Position numbers and translations under genes: made by a program. A stretch of 64,000 nt of DNA from Streptomyces sp. 6-11-2 (GTDB taxonomy: Bacteria; Actinomycetota; Actinomycetes; Streptomycetales; Streptomycetaceae), in the NCBI RefSeq assembly GCF_006540305.1, contig NZ_BJOR01000001.1, positions 4,774,001 through 4,838,000 of the forward strand, read 5' to 3'. The notes below the pieces were generated by a model, which was given only the letters and a program-made list of their open reading frames with translations, was not told the origin of the DNA and made no database searches. This document shows positions 1 through 8,753 of the stretch, piece after piece (within the stretch, counting starts at the first letter, position 1; each line of letters begins with the position of its first letter).

Positions 1-474
1 AGCTTCACCGTGACCGCCCGCGCCCAGCTCTCCTCGCTGGACCCGGAGAAGTCGCAGACGGTGCTGTCGCTGCCGGGCGCGAGGGCCAACCGCGTCCAGG
101 TCCGCTACCAGGCGGTCACCGGCCAGTGGGAGCTCGCCGTCGCCACCACCGACGCCGCCGACGCGGAGGTCGTCACCTTCACCGACGACCAGGAACTGCC
201 CGACACCGGCGGCTCGGGCCAGCACCTGGCGGTCGTCTACGACGCCTTCGCCAACTCGGTCCGGCTGTACGTCCAGGGCCAGCTCGTCGCCGGTGCCCAC
301 GGCACGAACGACACCCTGTGGTCCGCCACCGGTGGCCTGCAGGTGGGCCGCGCGCTGCGCGGGGCGAGCGAGTACTTCGCCGGCGCCATCGACGAGGTGC
401 GTGTCTACAGCGGGGCGGCCGACCAGGTGGCGGTGCAGCAGATGGCCGCGCTGACGGCGCTGCCCGACATGTGA
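1..474 (+). CDS. LamG-like (concanavalin A-fold) domain protein, C-terminal fragment
   Basis: The reading frame is open from base 1 and stops at a TGA at 472-474, so the gene is cut at its 5' end and only about 157 C-terminal residues are visible. They read like the end of a LamG/laminin-G jelly-roll domain: a stretch on displayed area and ligand (QHLAVVYDAFANSVRLYVQG), then GGLQVGRAL and the typical closing AGAIDEVRVYSGA. Such domains bind carbohydrate or surface ligands and are common in secreted Streptomyces proteins, including large proteins encoded beside RHS genes. The RHS gene follows on the same strand 122 bases later, so the two may form one secreted system; that is inference. No start, signal peptide or catalytic domain is visible here. 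Confidence 0.75.
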   Translation, partial: SFTVTARAQLSSLDPEKSQTVLSLPGARANRVQVRYQAVTGQWELAVATTDAADAEVVTFTDDQELPDTGGSGQHLAVVYDAFANSVRLYVQGQLVAGAHGTNDTLWSATGGLQVGRALRGASEYFAGAIDEVRVYSGAADQVAVQQMAALTALPDM

Positions 475-596
475 CGCACCACCCCTTCATGTCCCGGGGC
501 GCCGGACGCACTCCGTCCGGCGCCCCGGCCCCTCACGAGCCCGCCGGACCCCCCGGGGACGCCGGTGGCTCTCTCCTCCGACCAGGGAGTTGTCCG

Positions 597-3500
597 ATGT
601 TATTCCGTGGCCGCTCACTGAGCCGCCGTATGCCCGGACGGGCGGTCGCCGTGACGGTGTTCGGGCTTTCGCTCGCACTGTCCGCGTCGTCGGTCCAGGC
701 AGTGGCGTTCGACGACGGCAACCGGGGCCGCACCAGCCGCCCCGGTGTCCAGGACGACGGGGACCCCGTCAAGGGATTCGCCGCCAAGTCCAAGCCCCGC
801 CCCACCGATCCGGCGCGCGCGGCCGCGGTCAAGGGGCTCGACAGGGCGGTGTGGCCCCGGCAGGGCGGCGCCGAGGTGAGGCTGGGGGCGACCGCGGAAG
901 CGGGCGGCCTGCCGGTCACGGTCCGCGAGACCGGAACCCCCGGCGGTGGCAAGGCCGGGCCCGCCGCCCGCGCCCAGGACACCGGGGCACCGGGTACGGT
1001 GCGCGTCGACGTCCTCGACCCGAGGCGGGCGGCGAAGCTCGGCGCCGGCGCGCTGCTCGGAGTGCGGCGCGCCGACGGCACCGGCCGGGCAGCCAAGGTC
1101 CGCCTGACCGTCGACTACTCGAAGTTCGCCGAGGGCTTCGGCGGCTCCTACGCCTCCCGCCTGCAACTCGTCCAGCTGCCGGCCTGCGCGGCGGTCGCCA
1201 CCCCCGGCAGCGAGGACTGTCCCGAGCAGCCCGAGGTGCTGCCCACGGTGAACGACGTGCGGACCGGTACCGTCTCCGCCGACGTGACCGCCGCCCCGGC
1301 CCCCGCCGAGGGCGTCCCCACCATGGCGGCCACGGCGACCTCCCTGGTGGCGGTCGCGGCGGGACCCTCCGGCGCGCAGGGCACATACAGGGCCACCGCC
1401 CTTTCCCCGTCGGCCAGTTGGAACGTGTCCACTTCCTCGGGCGCCTTCAACTGGAACTACCCGCTGCGCACGGTCCCGACCCCGGGCGGCCTGGTCCCCA
1501 CCGTGGGCCTCGGCTACTCCTCCCAGTCGGCGGACGGACGCACCTCGGCCACCAACAACCAGGGCTCCTGGGTCGGCGAGGGCTTCTCGTACGACCCCGG
1601 CTACATCGAGCGCCGTTACAAGCCGTGTTCCGACGACGGACACAGCAACTCCGGTGAGCAGTGCTGGGCGTTCGACAACGCCACGATCATGCTCAACGGC
1701 ATGTCCGGCGAGCTGGTCAAGGACGACACCACGGGTGACTGGCACCTGTCGGCCGACGACGGCACGAAGGTCGAGAAGCTGACCGGCGCCACCAACGGCG
1801 ACGAGGGCGGCTCGGGCGACAAGGGCGAGCACTGGAAGGTCACCACACCCGAGGGCACCGAGTATTACTTCGGCCTGAACCGTCTGCCGGGCTGGGCCGC
1901 CGGAAACGAGGAGACCAACTCCGTCTGGACGGCACCGGTCTTCGGCGACGACTCCGGTGAGCCCTGCTACAACGCGACCTTCGCGAGCGCTCACTGCCAG
2001 CAGGCGTGGCGCTGGAGCCTGGACTACGTCAAGGACACGCACGGCAACGTGATGTCCTACTTCTACGACCGCGAGACCAACTACTACGCGCTCAACGGCA
2101 AGACGGACGTCAACGGCACCGCGTACCACCGCGGCGGCTATCTCAAGCGCATCGACTACGGCCAGACGGACGGCAAGGTCTACGCGGCGAAGGCCCCGGC
2201 CCGAGTCGTCTTCAACACCGCCGAACGCTGCCTGCCCACCGACGGCTTCGACTGCGCGGAGAGCAAGCGAACCAAGGCGAACGCCGGCCACTGGCCGGAC
2301 GTCCCGGTCGACCAGGAGTGCAAGTCCGGCACCAAGTGCACCGCCCCCGTCCAGACCTTCTGGACCACCAAGCGGCTGACGTCGATCGTCACGCAGATGC
2401 GCAAGGACGCCACGTCCTACACGGACGTGGACGCCTGGACCTTCACCCACCTGTTCACCGACAACGGCGACGACTCCAAGACGCTGTGGCTTTCGAAGAT
2501 CGAGCACGAGGGCCGCGCGGGCACGGCCGCGAAACTGCCGACCGTGGACCTGTTCGGCGAGCAGCTCGCCAACCGCCTGGACGCGATCGGTGACAACATC
2601 GCGCCCTTCCACCGGTTCCGGCTCTCGGCGGTCCTGAGTGAGACCGGCGCCCAGCTCGACGTGAACTACGCGCCCACCGACTGCGCCAAGAGCGCGCTGC
2701 CCAAGCCGGGCGAGTCCACCAAGCGCTGCTACCCGGTGAAGTGGGCCCCGCCCGGCTACGTGGACCCGATCACGGACTGGTTCCACAAGTACGTCGTCGC
2801 GGCGGTCATCGAGACCGACCGCACCGGCGGCAGCGACTCGATGGTCACCCGCTACACCTACCAGGGCGACGCCGCCTGGCGTAAGGCCAAGCCGGACGGC
2901 ATCACCGACGACAAGTACCTGACCTGGGGCGGCTGGCAGGGCTACGGCAAGGCCAAGGTCACCAGCGGTACGTCCGACCAGCAGAGCACGCGGGTCGACT
3001 ACACGTTCCTGCAGGGCATGGACGGTGACAAGGACCCCGCCGGCGGCACCCGCTCGGTGAAGGTCAAGGACTCCACCGGCGCCGAGTACACGGACGCGGA
3101 GGAGTTCACCGGCCACGAGCTGGAGACGGCCGCCTACGACGGTGACAAGCTCGTCTCCAAGACGATCCAGACGCCGTGGATGCACTACACGGCCACCCAG
3201 ACCAGGAGCTGGGGCACCACCCGCGCGGCGATCGTCCGCACGCAGGTCGGCCGAGGCTTCGACCTGAAGTCCGACGGCACCTGGCGCGAGACGAAGTCGA
3301 CGACGACGTACGACACGGCCAACCGCACCGGCCGGGTCCTGCAGGTCGACGACCAGGGCGATCTGTCCACCACCAAGGACGACAGCTGCACCCGGACCAC
3401 GTACGCGGACAACACGGCGAAGAACATCCTCTCGCTGCCGGCGCGCAGCGAAGCCGTCTCGGTGCGCTGCTCGGCGACACCCGACCGCAAGACGCAGGTC

Positions 3501-6500
3501 CTGGCGGACGAGCGCACGTCGTACGACAACGGAGCCTTCGGCGCGGCCCCCGTCAAGGGTGACGCGACCCGGACCGAGCGGCTGACCGCGCACAACGGCA
3601 CCACGGCGACGTACCAGGTCACCGGCACCACGGCCTACGACTCGTTCGGCCGCCCGACGCTGCAGAAGGACGCCCGGCAGAACCCGACGAGGATCGAGTA
3701 CAACGAGACCAACGGCCTGCTGACGAAGACGACCTTCACCAACGCGCTCGGTCATGTCACGACCACCGACTACACCCCCGCCTGGGGCATGTCGGCCGGC
3801 CAGACCGACCCGAACGGCAAGCGGACGGACCTCGCCTACGACGCGCTGGGCCGCCTGACCTCGGTGTGGCTGCCCGACCGGACCAGCAAGCAGACGCCGA
3901 GCATCAAGTACGCGTACAACGTCCGCAAGGACAAGGTCACCTCGATCAAGACGGAGAAGATCGAGAACGACGGCTCCTACGGCGCCGAGTACCAGCTCTA
4001 CGACAGCCTGCTCAGGCCCCGGCAGATCCAGACCGAGGGCGCGAACGGCACCCGCATGGTCGCCGACACGTTCTACGACGGCACCGGCAACATCAAGAAG
4101 ACCAACTCCACCTACAACGCGGCGGGCGCCCCGTCCGACGAGCTGCTGCCCGTCCGCAACGGTGAGGTCGGCGCGCAGAGCCTGCTGGAGTACGACGGCC
4201 TGGGCCGGACCACGGCCCAGATCTTCGCGGTCGGCGGTGCCGAGCAGTGGCGCACCACGACCAGGTACGACGGCGAGCTGACCCACGTCGACCCGCCGGC
4301 CGGCGGTGTGCCCACCACGACGGTCACGGACGGCCAGGGCAACACCTCCGAGATCCGGCACTACCGCCGCTCCTCACCGGGCGCGGGCGTGCCGTACGAC
4401 TCCACGAAGTACACCTACACGCCCGCGGGCAAGCTGGAGACGGTCACCGACTCCAAGGACAACGTGTGGCGGTACGAGTACGACCAGCTGGGCCGCCAGA
4501 CGAAGTCCGTCGACCCCGACGCCGGCACGTCGCGCACGGAGTACGACGAACTGGACCGGCCGGTCGCCTCCTGGGACGGCCGGAACAAGAAGACGTCCAC
4601 GGTCTACGACGGCATCGGCCGGGTCGTGTCGACCTGGCTGGGCGACGCCGGCACCGGCACGAAGCTGACCGAGACGAAGTACGACAAGGCCGGCTGGCTC
4701 GGTCAGGCCTACGGCTTCCTCAGCTACGTCTCGCCGACGGACTACTTCGCGAGCGCAGTCCAGTCGATGGACGAGTTCTACCGCCCGCTGAAGACCGCGT
4801 ACCAGGTCCCCGACTCCCAGGGCTCCCTCGCCGGCACGTACGTCTTCACATCGGCGTACAACCGTGACGGCACCCTGCAGTCCACCGGCCTGCCCGCCAT
4901 CGGCGACCTGCCGGCGGAGGCGCTGACCTACACCTACGACGAGCTGCAGCGCCCGACGGCGATGAAGGGCACCACGTCGTACGTCACCAACACCGTCTAC
5001 TCGAGGAACAGCCGGCTCCAGCAGCTGGAGCTGTTCACGGGCAGCGGCAAGAAGGTCTGGCAGACCTTCGACCACGAGACGGGCACCGACCGGCTGACCC
5101 GCTCGGTGGTCGACGTCTACGGCGCGACCGCCCCGGCCAAGGAGTCGAACTACTCCTACGACCAGGCGGGCAACGTCCTGTCCATCGCGGACACGGCGAA
5201 CTCCGCGTCGCCGGACGTGCAGTGCTTCGCCTACGACAGCCGGCAGCGGCTGGCGGACGCGTGGACGCCGGCGTCGTCGGCGGCCGACGCGGCCGGCACG
5301 GGATCGCGTGGGTCCGTCGCGCCGGTGGGGGGCACCGGCCCGAAGGCGTGCGAGAGCGCTCCGGGGGCGAAGGCGCTCGGCGGCCCGGCCCCGTACTGGA
5401 AGTCGTACGAGACCGACGCCATCGGCAACCGGGTCTCCGAGACGATCCACGACACCGCCCTGAACGCGGCCAGGAACATCACCAGCGGCTACGAGTACGG
5501 CGGCGCGGGCGCCCAGGGCAACGGCCCGCACCAGGTCACGAAGGTGGTGGAGAAGACCCCGACGGGGGACCGGCAGTCGACGTACGAGTACGACGCCTCC
5601 GGCAACACCACCAAGCGCACGATCGGCGGCAACGCGCAGACGCTGGTCTGGACGGACACGGGCAAGCTCAGCGAGGTCACCGAGGCGAGCGGCTCGAAGA
5701 CGACCTACGTGTACGACGGCTCCGGCAACCGCCTCGTCCGCAAGGACTCCTCCGGCACCACCGTGTATCTGCCGGGCACCGAGCTGAAGCTGTCGGCCGA
5801 CGGCACGAAGAAGGAGGCCACCCGCTACTACGAGTACGCCGGCCAGACGGTCGCGGTGCGTAGCGGCGGCAAGCTGTCCTTCGTCGCCTCCGACCACCAC
5901 GGCACGGGCGAGCTGGCGATCGACGCGGTGACCGGCGCGGTCTCCCAGCGGCGCTTCGACCCCTTCGGAGTGGAGCGCGGTGAGAAGACCGGCACCTGGC
6001 CGGGGGAGAAGGGCTTCGTCGGCGGCACGATCGACGCCTCGACCGGCCTGACGCACCTGGGCGCACGGGAGTACGACCCCCAGATAGGCAAGTTCATCTC
6101 GGTCGACCCGATCATCGACTACACCCAGCCGCAGCAGATCAACGGCTACGCCTACGCCAACAACTCCCCGGTCACGCACGCGGACCCCAGCGGCATGATC
6201 ATCCCGGAGTGCTGGGAGGGGCTGATCGAATGCCGCGGCGGCAAGCCGTACTTCCCCAAGACCGGGGAGGAAAAGGCCCAGTCGAAGGTCGACCAGGCCT
6301 CCTCGAACGTGGCGGCGGCACAGTCCCAGCAGTCCGCGGCCAAGCAGCGCATCAAGTCCGCGGGTAAGGCGCTCGTCAAGATCGTCCGGGACATCCTCGG
6401 CGTCGACGCGGCCCTGGACTGCATCTCCACCGGTGACGTCGGCGCCTGCGGCGAGACGCTGCTGAACATCGCGGGCAGCTTCGCGGGCGGTCTGGCGGGC

Positions 6501-7556
6501 AAGATCCTTGCGAAGTACGGCGCCCCGTGGAAGTGGGCCAAGGGCCTCAAACTCGCCAAACGCGTGACCAACCTGGTCGGCGACCTGATCGGTGGCGCGA
6601 AGGACCTCTGGAAGGCCAACAAGGCGGTCGGCAAAGCGAAGGCCGGCCTGGCCAAGGCCATGGACAAACTGGCAGACGCCAGAAAGAAGGCGGCGGAGGC
6701 ACGCAGGAAGAAGGGCGCGTCCGACGACCTCGGCTCATGTCCCGTCGAGGGCAAGCACAGCTTCCTGCCCGGCACGAAGGTCCTGCTCGGCAACGGCAAG
6801 ACCAAGCCGATCGAGAAGGTGAAGCTCGGCGACGAGATCACCGTCACCGACCCGAAGACCGGGAAGACGACGGTACGCGAGGTCGTCGGCACGATCGTCA
6901 CCGAGGACGACAAGCACTTCGTCGACCTGACGATCAGGGGTAAATCCGGCAAGGCCGAGGCTCTGGTCTCCACCACGACCCACCCCTTCTGGGTGAACTC
7001 CGAGCAGGCGTGGATCGAGGCCGGCGACCTCAAACCGGGCATGCGCCTGCACACTGCAGAGGGTGACTCGGTCGACCTCACCAGCATCCGCGCGTTCGAC
7101 AAGCGTCAGCGCACGCACGACCTGACGGTCGCGGACGTCCACACGTACTATGTGCTGGCGGAGGCAACGCCGGTTCTGGTTCACAACTGTGGCGAAGAGG
7201 CCGGGGAGCACGTCTATCGCGGAATAGATTGGGGGCACTCCAAGTATGACGATGCTCTCGAAGGGCGAGCAGTGCCGCGCGGTGGAGATGCTGATGCCGC
7301 GTCGCACAATGGTGGCAACCTCGATAGCCCATTCACATCCTGGACGGACGATTACGAAGGCGTGGCCTTGGATGCCGCCGAACTAGGCAATGGCCCAGGA
7401 ATTGTTATGCGTCATCGCCGCGCGGACATAAAGGATCGTCTAATTAAGGGTCCGCAGGATATTTACGGTGAGAGTGAGCTTCTGGTGGAAGGGGTTATCG
7501 AGGGTGCTGAAATCAGCATCAACAGGGGCCCGTGGCATCTACCTGGAGCAGGTTGA
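597..7556 (+). CDS. RHS/YD-repeat polymorphic toxin with Hint domain and ART-like C-terminal tip
   Basis: This 2319-residue secreted protein is built like a polymorphic toxin. The ATG at 597 is chosen because AGGGAG (584-589) lies 7 bases upstream and a signal peptide follows (basic start, then VTVFGLSLALSASSVQA near residues 20-36). YD repeats such as YDALGRLTSV run from about residue 1010 to 1800. The RHS core (GLTHLGAREYDP, then the NGYAYANNSP region) is near 1809-1865, and helical pretoxin segments lie near 1890-2040. A Hint autoprocessing domain spans about 2055-2197 (HSFLPGTKV, TTTHPFWV, HTYYVLAEATPVLVHNC). The last ~120 residues form a low-GC toxin tip with ART-like R2208, TSWT around S2248 and E2292/E2294. 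The family delivers toxic tips to competitors. TGATG overlap couples it to the next gene. Codon 2 is TTA, so bldA control is possible. The ART assignment of the tip is inference. Confidence 0.88.
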   Translation: MLFRGRSLSRRMPGRAVAVTVFGLSLALSASSVQAVAFDDGNRGRTSRPGVQDDGDPVKGFAAKSKPRPTDPARAAAVKGLDRAVWPRQGGAEVRLGATAEAGGLPVTVRETGTPGGGKAGPAARAQDTGAPGTVRVDVLDPRRAAKLGAGALLGVRRADGTGRAAKVRLTVDYSKFAEGFGGSYASRLQLVQLPACAAVATPGSEDCPEQPEVLPTVNDVRTGTVSADVTAAPAPAEGVPTMAATATSLVAVAAGPSGAQGTYRATALSPSASWNVSTSSGAFNWNYPLRTVPTPGGLVPTVGLGYSSQSADGRTSATNNQGSWVGEGFSYDPGYIERRYKPCSDDGHSNSGEQCWAFDNATIMLNGMSGELVKDDTTGDWHLSADDGTKVEKLTGATNGDEGGSGDKGEHWKVTTPEGTEYYFGLNRLPGWAAGNEETNSVWTAPVFGDDSGEPCYNATFASAHCQQAWRWSLDYVKDTHGNVMSYFYDRETNYYALNGKTDVNGTAYHRGGYLKRIDYGQTDGKVYAAKAPARVVFNTAERCLPTDGFDCAESKRTKANAGHWPDVPVDQECKSGTKCTAPVQTFWTTKRLTSIVTQMRKDATSYTDVDAWTFTHLFTDNGDDSKTLWLSKIEHEGRAGTAAKLPTVDLFGEQLANRLDAIGDNIAPFHRFRLSAVLSETGAQLDVNYAPTDCAKSALPKPGESTKRCYPVKWAPPGYVDPITDWFHKYVVAAVIETDRTGGSDSMVTRYTYQGDAAWRKAKPDGITDDKYLTWGGWQGYGKAKVTSGTSDQQSTRVDYTFLQGMDGDKDPAGGTRSVKVKDSTGAEYTDAEEFTGHELETAAYDGDKLVSKTIQTPWMHYTATQTRSWGTTRAAIVRTQVGRGFDLKSDGTWRETKSTTTYDTANRTGRVLQVDDQGDLSTTKDDSCTRTTYADNTAKNILSLPARSEAVSVRCSATPDRKTQVLADERTSYDNGAFGAAPVKGDATRTERLTAHNGTTATYQVTGTTAYDSFGRPTLQKDARQNPTRIEYNETNGLLTKTTFTNALGHVTTTDYTPAWGMSAGQTDPNGKRTDLAYDALGRLTSVWLPDRTSKQTPSIKYAYNVRKDKVTSIKTEKIENDGSYGAEYQLYDSLLRPRQIQTEGANGTRMVADTFYDGTGNIKKTNSTYNAAGAPSDELLPVRNGEVGAQSLLEYDGLGRTTAQIFAVGGAEQWRTTTRYDGELTHVDPPAGGVPTTTVTDGQGNTSEIRHYRRSSPGAGVPYDSTKYTYTPAGKLETVTDSKDNVWRYEYDQLGRQTKSVDPDAGTSRTEYDELDRPVASWDGRNKKTSTVYDGIGRVVSTWLGDAGTGTKLTETKYDKAGWLGQAYGFLSYVSPTDYFASAVQSMDEFYRPLKTAYQVPDSQGSLAGTYVFTSAYNRDGTLQSTGLPAIGDLPAEALTYTYDELQRPTAMKGTTSYVTNTVYSRNSRLQQLELFTGSGKKVWQTFDHETGTDRLTRSVVDVYGATAPAKESNYSYDQAGNVLSIADTANSASPDVQCFAYDSRQRLADAWTPASSAADAAGTGSRGSVAPVGGTGPKACESAPGAKALGGPAPYWKSYETDAIGNRVSETIHDTALNAARNITSGYEYGGAGAQGNGPHQVTKVVEKTPTGDRQSTYEYDASGNTTKRTIGGNAQTLVWTDTGKLSEVTEASGSKTTYVYDGSGNRLVRKDSSGTTVYLPGTELKLSADGTKKEATRYYEYAGQTVAVRSGGKLSFVASDHHGTGELAIDAVTGAVSQRRFDPFGVERGEKTGTWPGEKGFVGGTIDASTGLTHLGAREYDPQIGKFISVDPIIDYTQPQQINGYAYANNSPVTHADPSGMIIPECWEGLIECRGGKPYFPKTGEEKAQSKVDQASSNVAAAQSQQSAAKQRIKSAGKALVKIVRDILGVDAALDCISTGDVGACGETLLNIAGSFAGGLAGKILAKYGAPWKWAKGLKLAKRVTNLVGDLIGGAKDLWKANKAVGKAKAGLAKAMDKLADARKKAAEARRKKGASDDLGSCPVEGKHSFLPGTKVLLGNGKTKPIEKVKLGDEITVTDPKTGKTTVREVVGTIVTEDDKHFVDLTIRGKSGKAEALVSTTTHPFWVNSEQAWIEAGDLKPGMRLHTAEGDSVDLTSIRAFDKRQRTHDLTVADVHTYYVLAEATPVLVHNCGEEAGEHVYRGIDWGHSKYDDALEGRAVPRGGDADAASHNGGNLDSPFTSWTDDYEGVALDAAELGNGPGIVMRHRRADIKDRLIKGPQDIYGESELLVEGVIEGAEISINRGPWHLPGAG

Positions 7557-7894
7557 TGAACGAGAGCTTTATCTCCGCTGAGGCGACTAGGCTGGGAATG
7601 GTTCATCTCGCCGCAGCGGTTGATGAGTACGGTGTAATCATCCTTCATGAGAGCACCGTTTCCAGGGCGCAGTTGATTCGCATCTTCGAGAATCGCCTCA
7701 GAAGGGCAGAAGCTCGTGATGACCGCGACGTGACTCGTCTTGTGACAGACTTGCTGTCTGCCTTCAATGGCGCACAGTCAGGTGAGCTCAAGCTGATTCA
7801 TGTGCAGGCTGGAAAAATGGATGTGATGCTTTACGGTGAGGCTAGTGGCGAGAGTATTCTTGCTGCGGTGATCCTTTCTGGCGGCGATTCCTGA
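7556..7894 (+). CDS. Candidate cognate immunity protein of the RHS toxin
   Basis: This 112-residue protein starts at the ATG at 7556, whose first base is the last base of the toxin's TGA stop (TGATG). GGAG at 7545-7548 sits 7 bases upstream, inside the toxin gene. No signal peptide or membrane segment is visible, so it should be cytoplasmic. The sequence (MNESFISAEATRLGM..., ending AAVILSGGDS) looks like a small alpha/beta protein but I recognise no named family. Its position directly behind the toxin tip, its tight coupling and its low GC match immunity genes of polymorphic toxins, which neutralise the toxin in the producing cell. The role is inferred from context. A strong hairpin at 7902-7941 ends the transcript. 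Confidence 0.75.
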   Translation: MNESFISAEATRLGMVHLAAAVDEYGVIILHESTVSRAQLIRIFENRLRRAEARDDRDVTRLVTDLLSAFNGAQSGELKLIHVQAGKMDVMLYGEASGESILAAVILSGGDS

Positions 7895-7901
7895 CATAGA
7901 A

Positions 7902-7941
7902 AGACTGGGCTCCTCCAAGATATTCTGGAGGAGCCCAGTCT
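7902..7941 (+). terminator. Terminator hairpin after toxin-immunity pair
   Basis: A 16-bp perfect stem (7902-7917 with 7926-7941) encloses an 8-base loop, starting 8 bases after the immunity gene stop. There is no T-run, but stem-only terminators are common in Streptomyces. It separates the intact cassette from the degenerate DNA downstream. Confidence 0.8.
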
Positions 7942-8025
7942 CGGCTCGTCGGCGCGCGACGCGGTCCACGCCAGCCGGTCCGGCGCGACGGTCGCCAGAT
8001 CGATATGGCCGAAGTTCCACGCCAC

Positions 8026-8160
8026 GGTCAGCACCTCTTCGGGCACTCCGAACCGCATCAGCCCCTCGCCGAAGGCCAAACAGACCGCCCGGGCCGTGGC
8101 CCGCTGCACCACCTTCGCGATCACCACGAACCGGGAGTGATCGTCGATCCCTCGCGCGTA
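8026..8160 (-). pseudogene. IS481-like transposase remnant (rve/DDE integrase core fragment)
   Basis: Read on the minus strand, about 45 residues match the integrase core of IS481-type transposases: GIDDHSRFVVIAKVVQ, then ATARAVCLAF and RFGVPEEVLT. In intact relatives the next residues are a DNG motif; here the frame runs instead into an unrelated stretch (VAWNFGHIDLATVAPDRL), so the element is broken at that point. No N-terminal helix-turn-helix, terminal inverted repeats or target duplications are visible. It is a scrap left by past insertion within the toxin cassette region, not a working element. Confidence 0.65.
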
Positions 8161-8264
8161 GCCGTCTGACGGCACCGCCGACGGCAACACAGTTGTACGA
8201 CAGCGCACTTCCACGCACATCTACGGACCGGCCAGAATTCGCCGACCAGCGAAAATCCAGGTGA

Positions 8265-8691
8265 CGACCGCACGGCACGCACACGTACTACGTGCACGCG
8301 GGTGCCACTTCGCTAATCGTGCACAATTTCGGCGAAGGTGGTGACTGGGGGGAGGGGGGCTGAATGGCGACTCGAAATACGACGATGCAGTCGAGGGGCG
8401 CGCAGTGCCCCACGGTGGCCACTCTGGCTCGGGTCGGCACGCTGGGGGTAACACCGATCGTGAGTTCACGTCGTGGACTCACGATTATGAGGATGTGCCT
8501 CTGGGCGCGGCTGAGGAGCTGGGGCTGGAGGGATTGTCATGAGGATTCCACGCTCCAATATTCCGGCAAGCAAGGACATTCAAATCCATGGTACCGATTA
8601 TGAGGTGTACGAGGAGTCGGAGCATGCGCTAAGAGGGGTGATCGAGGGTGCTGAGATCAGCGTCGACAGAGCGCCTTGGCGTAAACCGTGA
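8265..8691 (+). pseudogene. Degenerate second copy of the RHS Hint end and ART-like toxin tip
   Basis: Conceptual translation across frames recovers a near-copy of the C-terminus of the upstream RHS toxin. The Hint end (THTYYVHAGATSLIVHN) starts at 8280, followed by GEGGDWGEGG and a stop. A shifted frame then gives DSKYDDAVEGRAVPHGG and EFTSWTHDYEDVPLGAAEEL, and a further shift gives GIVMRIPRSN and EESEHALRGVIEGAEISV to the TGA at 8689-8691. The intact tip reads SKYDDALEGRAVPRGG, FTSWTDDYEGV and VEGVIEGAEISI at the same places. The segment holding the YRG arginine is missing and there are at least two frame breaks, so it cannot make an active tip. It has no start codon or RHS body. It is best read as a displaced or ancestral tip cassette. 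Confidence 0.85.
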
Positions 8692-8753
8692 GGGTAACGT
8701 CCCGCTGAACGATCGGTTCGTGCTTGGCAGAGCCCTTATCCGCTGGAGGGGCC

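Noticed and set aside
615..4361. A 1248-codon open frame on the minus strand opposite the RHS gene
   Set aside because: It is the antisense shadow of a GC-biased gene; its translation is Arg/Val/Leu/Gly-rich, has no domain, and runs across YD repeats.
7990..8220. A complete insertion sequence
   Set aside because: Only the rve core fragment is present; no full transposase, terminal repeats or target duplication are seen.
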